Below are positions 63,474-64,000 of a DNA stretch of 64,000 nt, one piece after another (the first letter of the stretch is position 1; each line of letters begins with the position of its first letter). The stretch covers positions 1-64,000 of the forward strand of contig NZ_CAACUY010000010.1 of assembly GCF_900659615.1 (NCBI RefSeq), given 5' to 3'. The notes below the pieces were generated by a model. That model saw only the letters and a program-made list of their open reading frames with translations, did not search any database and was not told the DNA's origin. A program made the position numbers and the translations under genes. This DNA is from Actinomadura fibrosa. GTDB taxonomy: Bacteria > Actinomycetota > Actinomycetes > Streptosporangiales > Streptosporangiaceae.

Positions 63474-63999
63474 GGGAGGCCCCTTCGGTGATCTCGATGC
63501 GGAACATGCCGGACGGCTCGTCGACGTCCACGACGTGGTTGAGCGCGAACTCGTAGGCGGGGCCGCGCTCGGTCTCGGCCGGGGAGGTGGCGAAGGCCAG
63601 GCTCGGGAGGTGGTCCATGTCGCGGGTCGGGAGGTGGAGCATCAGCGGGTTGGCGATCTTGGCGATGGCGGTGGCCGTGGCCTGGTCCGGGGCGCTGACC
63701 AGCAGCATCACGCCGACCTCCCGGGGCGGCCCGTCCGCCGGGTCGATGCTTCCCAGGACGGCGTTGTACCCGTACGGGCGGATGTCCACGGCGTAGCCGG
63801 AGGGGTCGAGGCCCAGCGTCTGCCGCACGCGTCCGGTGAGGATCTCGTGCAGCAGCGCGACCCACTCCTCGATCCTGGCGAGGATGTGCGGGTCGCGGAT
63901 GGCGGTGAAGGACATCGTCTCGTAGCCGGTGACGCGGGCGCCTTCGAGCTTGATCGTGTGCTGGCCGGCGGGCTCGAACCGTGACCCCTCGACGCGGAC
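63466..63999 (-). CDS. AtuA-family (DUF1446) acyclic terpene utilisation protein, C-terminal part
   Basis: The frame enters from the right window edge and gives 177 residues ending at 63466. Segments FEPAGQHTIKLEGARVTGYETMSFTAIRDP, RVRQTLGLDPSGYAVDIRPYGYNAVLG and VGVMLLVSAPDQATATAIAKIANPLMLHLPT are typical of the C-terminal domain of AtuA-like proteins. An internal ATG at 63915 exists but cuts into the domain. The gene begins outside the window. AtuA takes part in acyclic terpene breakdown in Pseudomonas, but most homologues have unknown substrates. Confidence 0.85.
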   Translation of the reverse strand, partial: VRVEGSRFEPAGQHTIKLEGARVTGYETMSFTAIRDPHILARIEEWVALLHEILTGRVRQTLGLDPSGYAVDIRPYGYNAVLGSIDPADGPPREVGVMLLVSAPDQATATAIAKIANPLMLHLPTRDMDHLPSLAFATSPAETERGPAYEFALNHVVDVDEPSGMFRIEITEGASRD

Positions 64000-64000
64000 G

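Overview
The window is very GC-rich DNA with near-total G/C at third codon positions, frequent GTG starts and 4-nt stop/start overlaps (ATGA, GTGA). Lsr2, MmyB-type XRE regulators, a SigJ-like ECF41 sigma factor, a mycosin-like protein and MMPL transport indicate a filamentous actinomycete. I would guess an Actinomadura-like Thermomonosporaceae, but no rRNA or marker gene is present to prove this.

Positions 1-15,964 hold one catabolic locus and are the most interesting part. A left-pointing operon carries an NCS1 permease, a RutA-like flavin monooxygenase, a flavin reductase and the start of an FAD oxidoreductase. Next comes a LysR regulator, then a rightward pair: a cyclase-family (isatin hydrolase/kynurenine formamidase type) metal hydrolase and a ThDP decarboxylase with benzoylformate-decarboxylase-like active-site histidines. 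A second left-pointing operon encodes the 3-hydroxyanthranilate / 2-aminomuconate meta-cleavage route: aminomuconate-semialdehyde dehydrogenase, hydratase, oxalocrotonate decarboxylase, RidA-type deaminase, 3-hydroxyanthranilate dioxygenase and ACMSD. An MBL-fold hydrolase, an MHS symporter and a second LysR complete the locus. Four related dyad sites near the promoters suggest one regulon. I infer that an N-heteroaromatic of the isatin/indole type (2-aminobenzoylformate as intermediate) is funnelled to 3-hydroxyanthranilate. The aldolase and acetaldehyde dehydrogenase that finish the route are not in the window.

Positions 16,000-33,740 hold small separate units: an operon of a HEAT protein, a leaderless metzincin protease and a beta-repeat/tail-fibre-like protein; a broken DHA2 transporter beside a TetR; an orphan KdpE with a divergent DUF4118 (KdpD) fragment; an aromatic hydroxylase with a PaiB-like protein; an MMPL transporter with an SDR and a TetR; and a membrane protein paired with a mycosin-like protein that has lost its catalytic triad.

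From about 34 kb to the right end the window is an accessory region full of decay. Fragments of IS3/IS481-, IS30-, IS630-, IS5- and ISL3-type transposases lie among pseudogenes (TauE/SafE, TetR, amidohydrolase, MsrA, cupin, integrase tail). Intact genes between them include lsr2, a hemopexin-repeat protein, a TetR/SDR operon with an 18-bp dyad operator, a NodB deacetylase, a SigJ-type sigma factor with an NmrA-like protein, an AraC regulator, two small secreted proteins, two SDRs, two MmyB-type regulators, an alpha/beta hydrolase with a TetR, and an SMI1/KNR4 protein. The right edge holds a DUF4387 protein and the C-terminal part of an AtuA-family protein.
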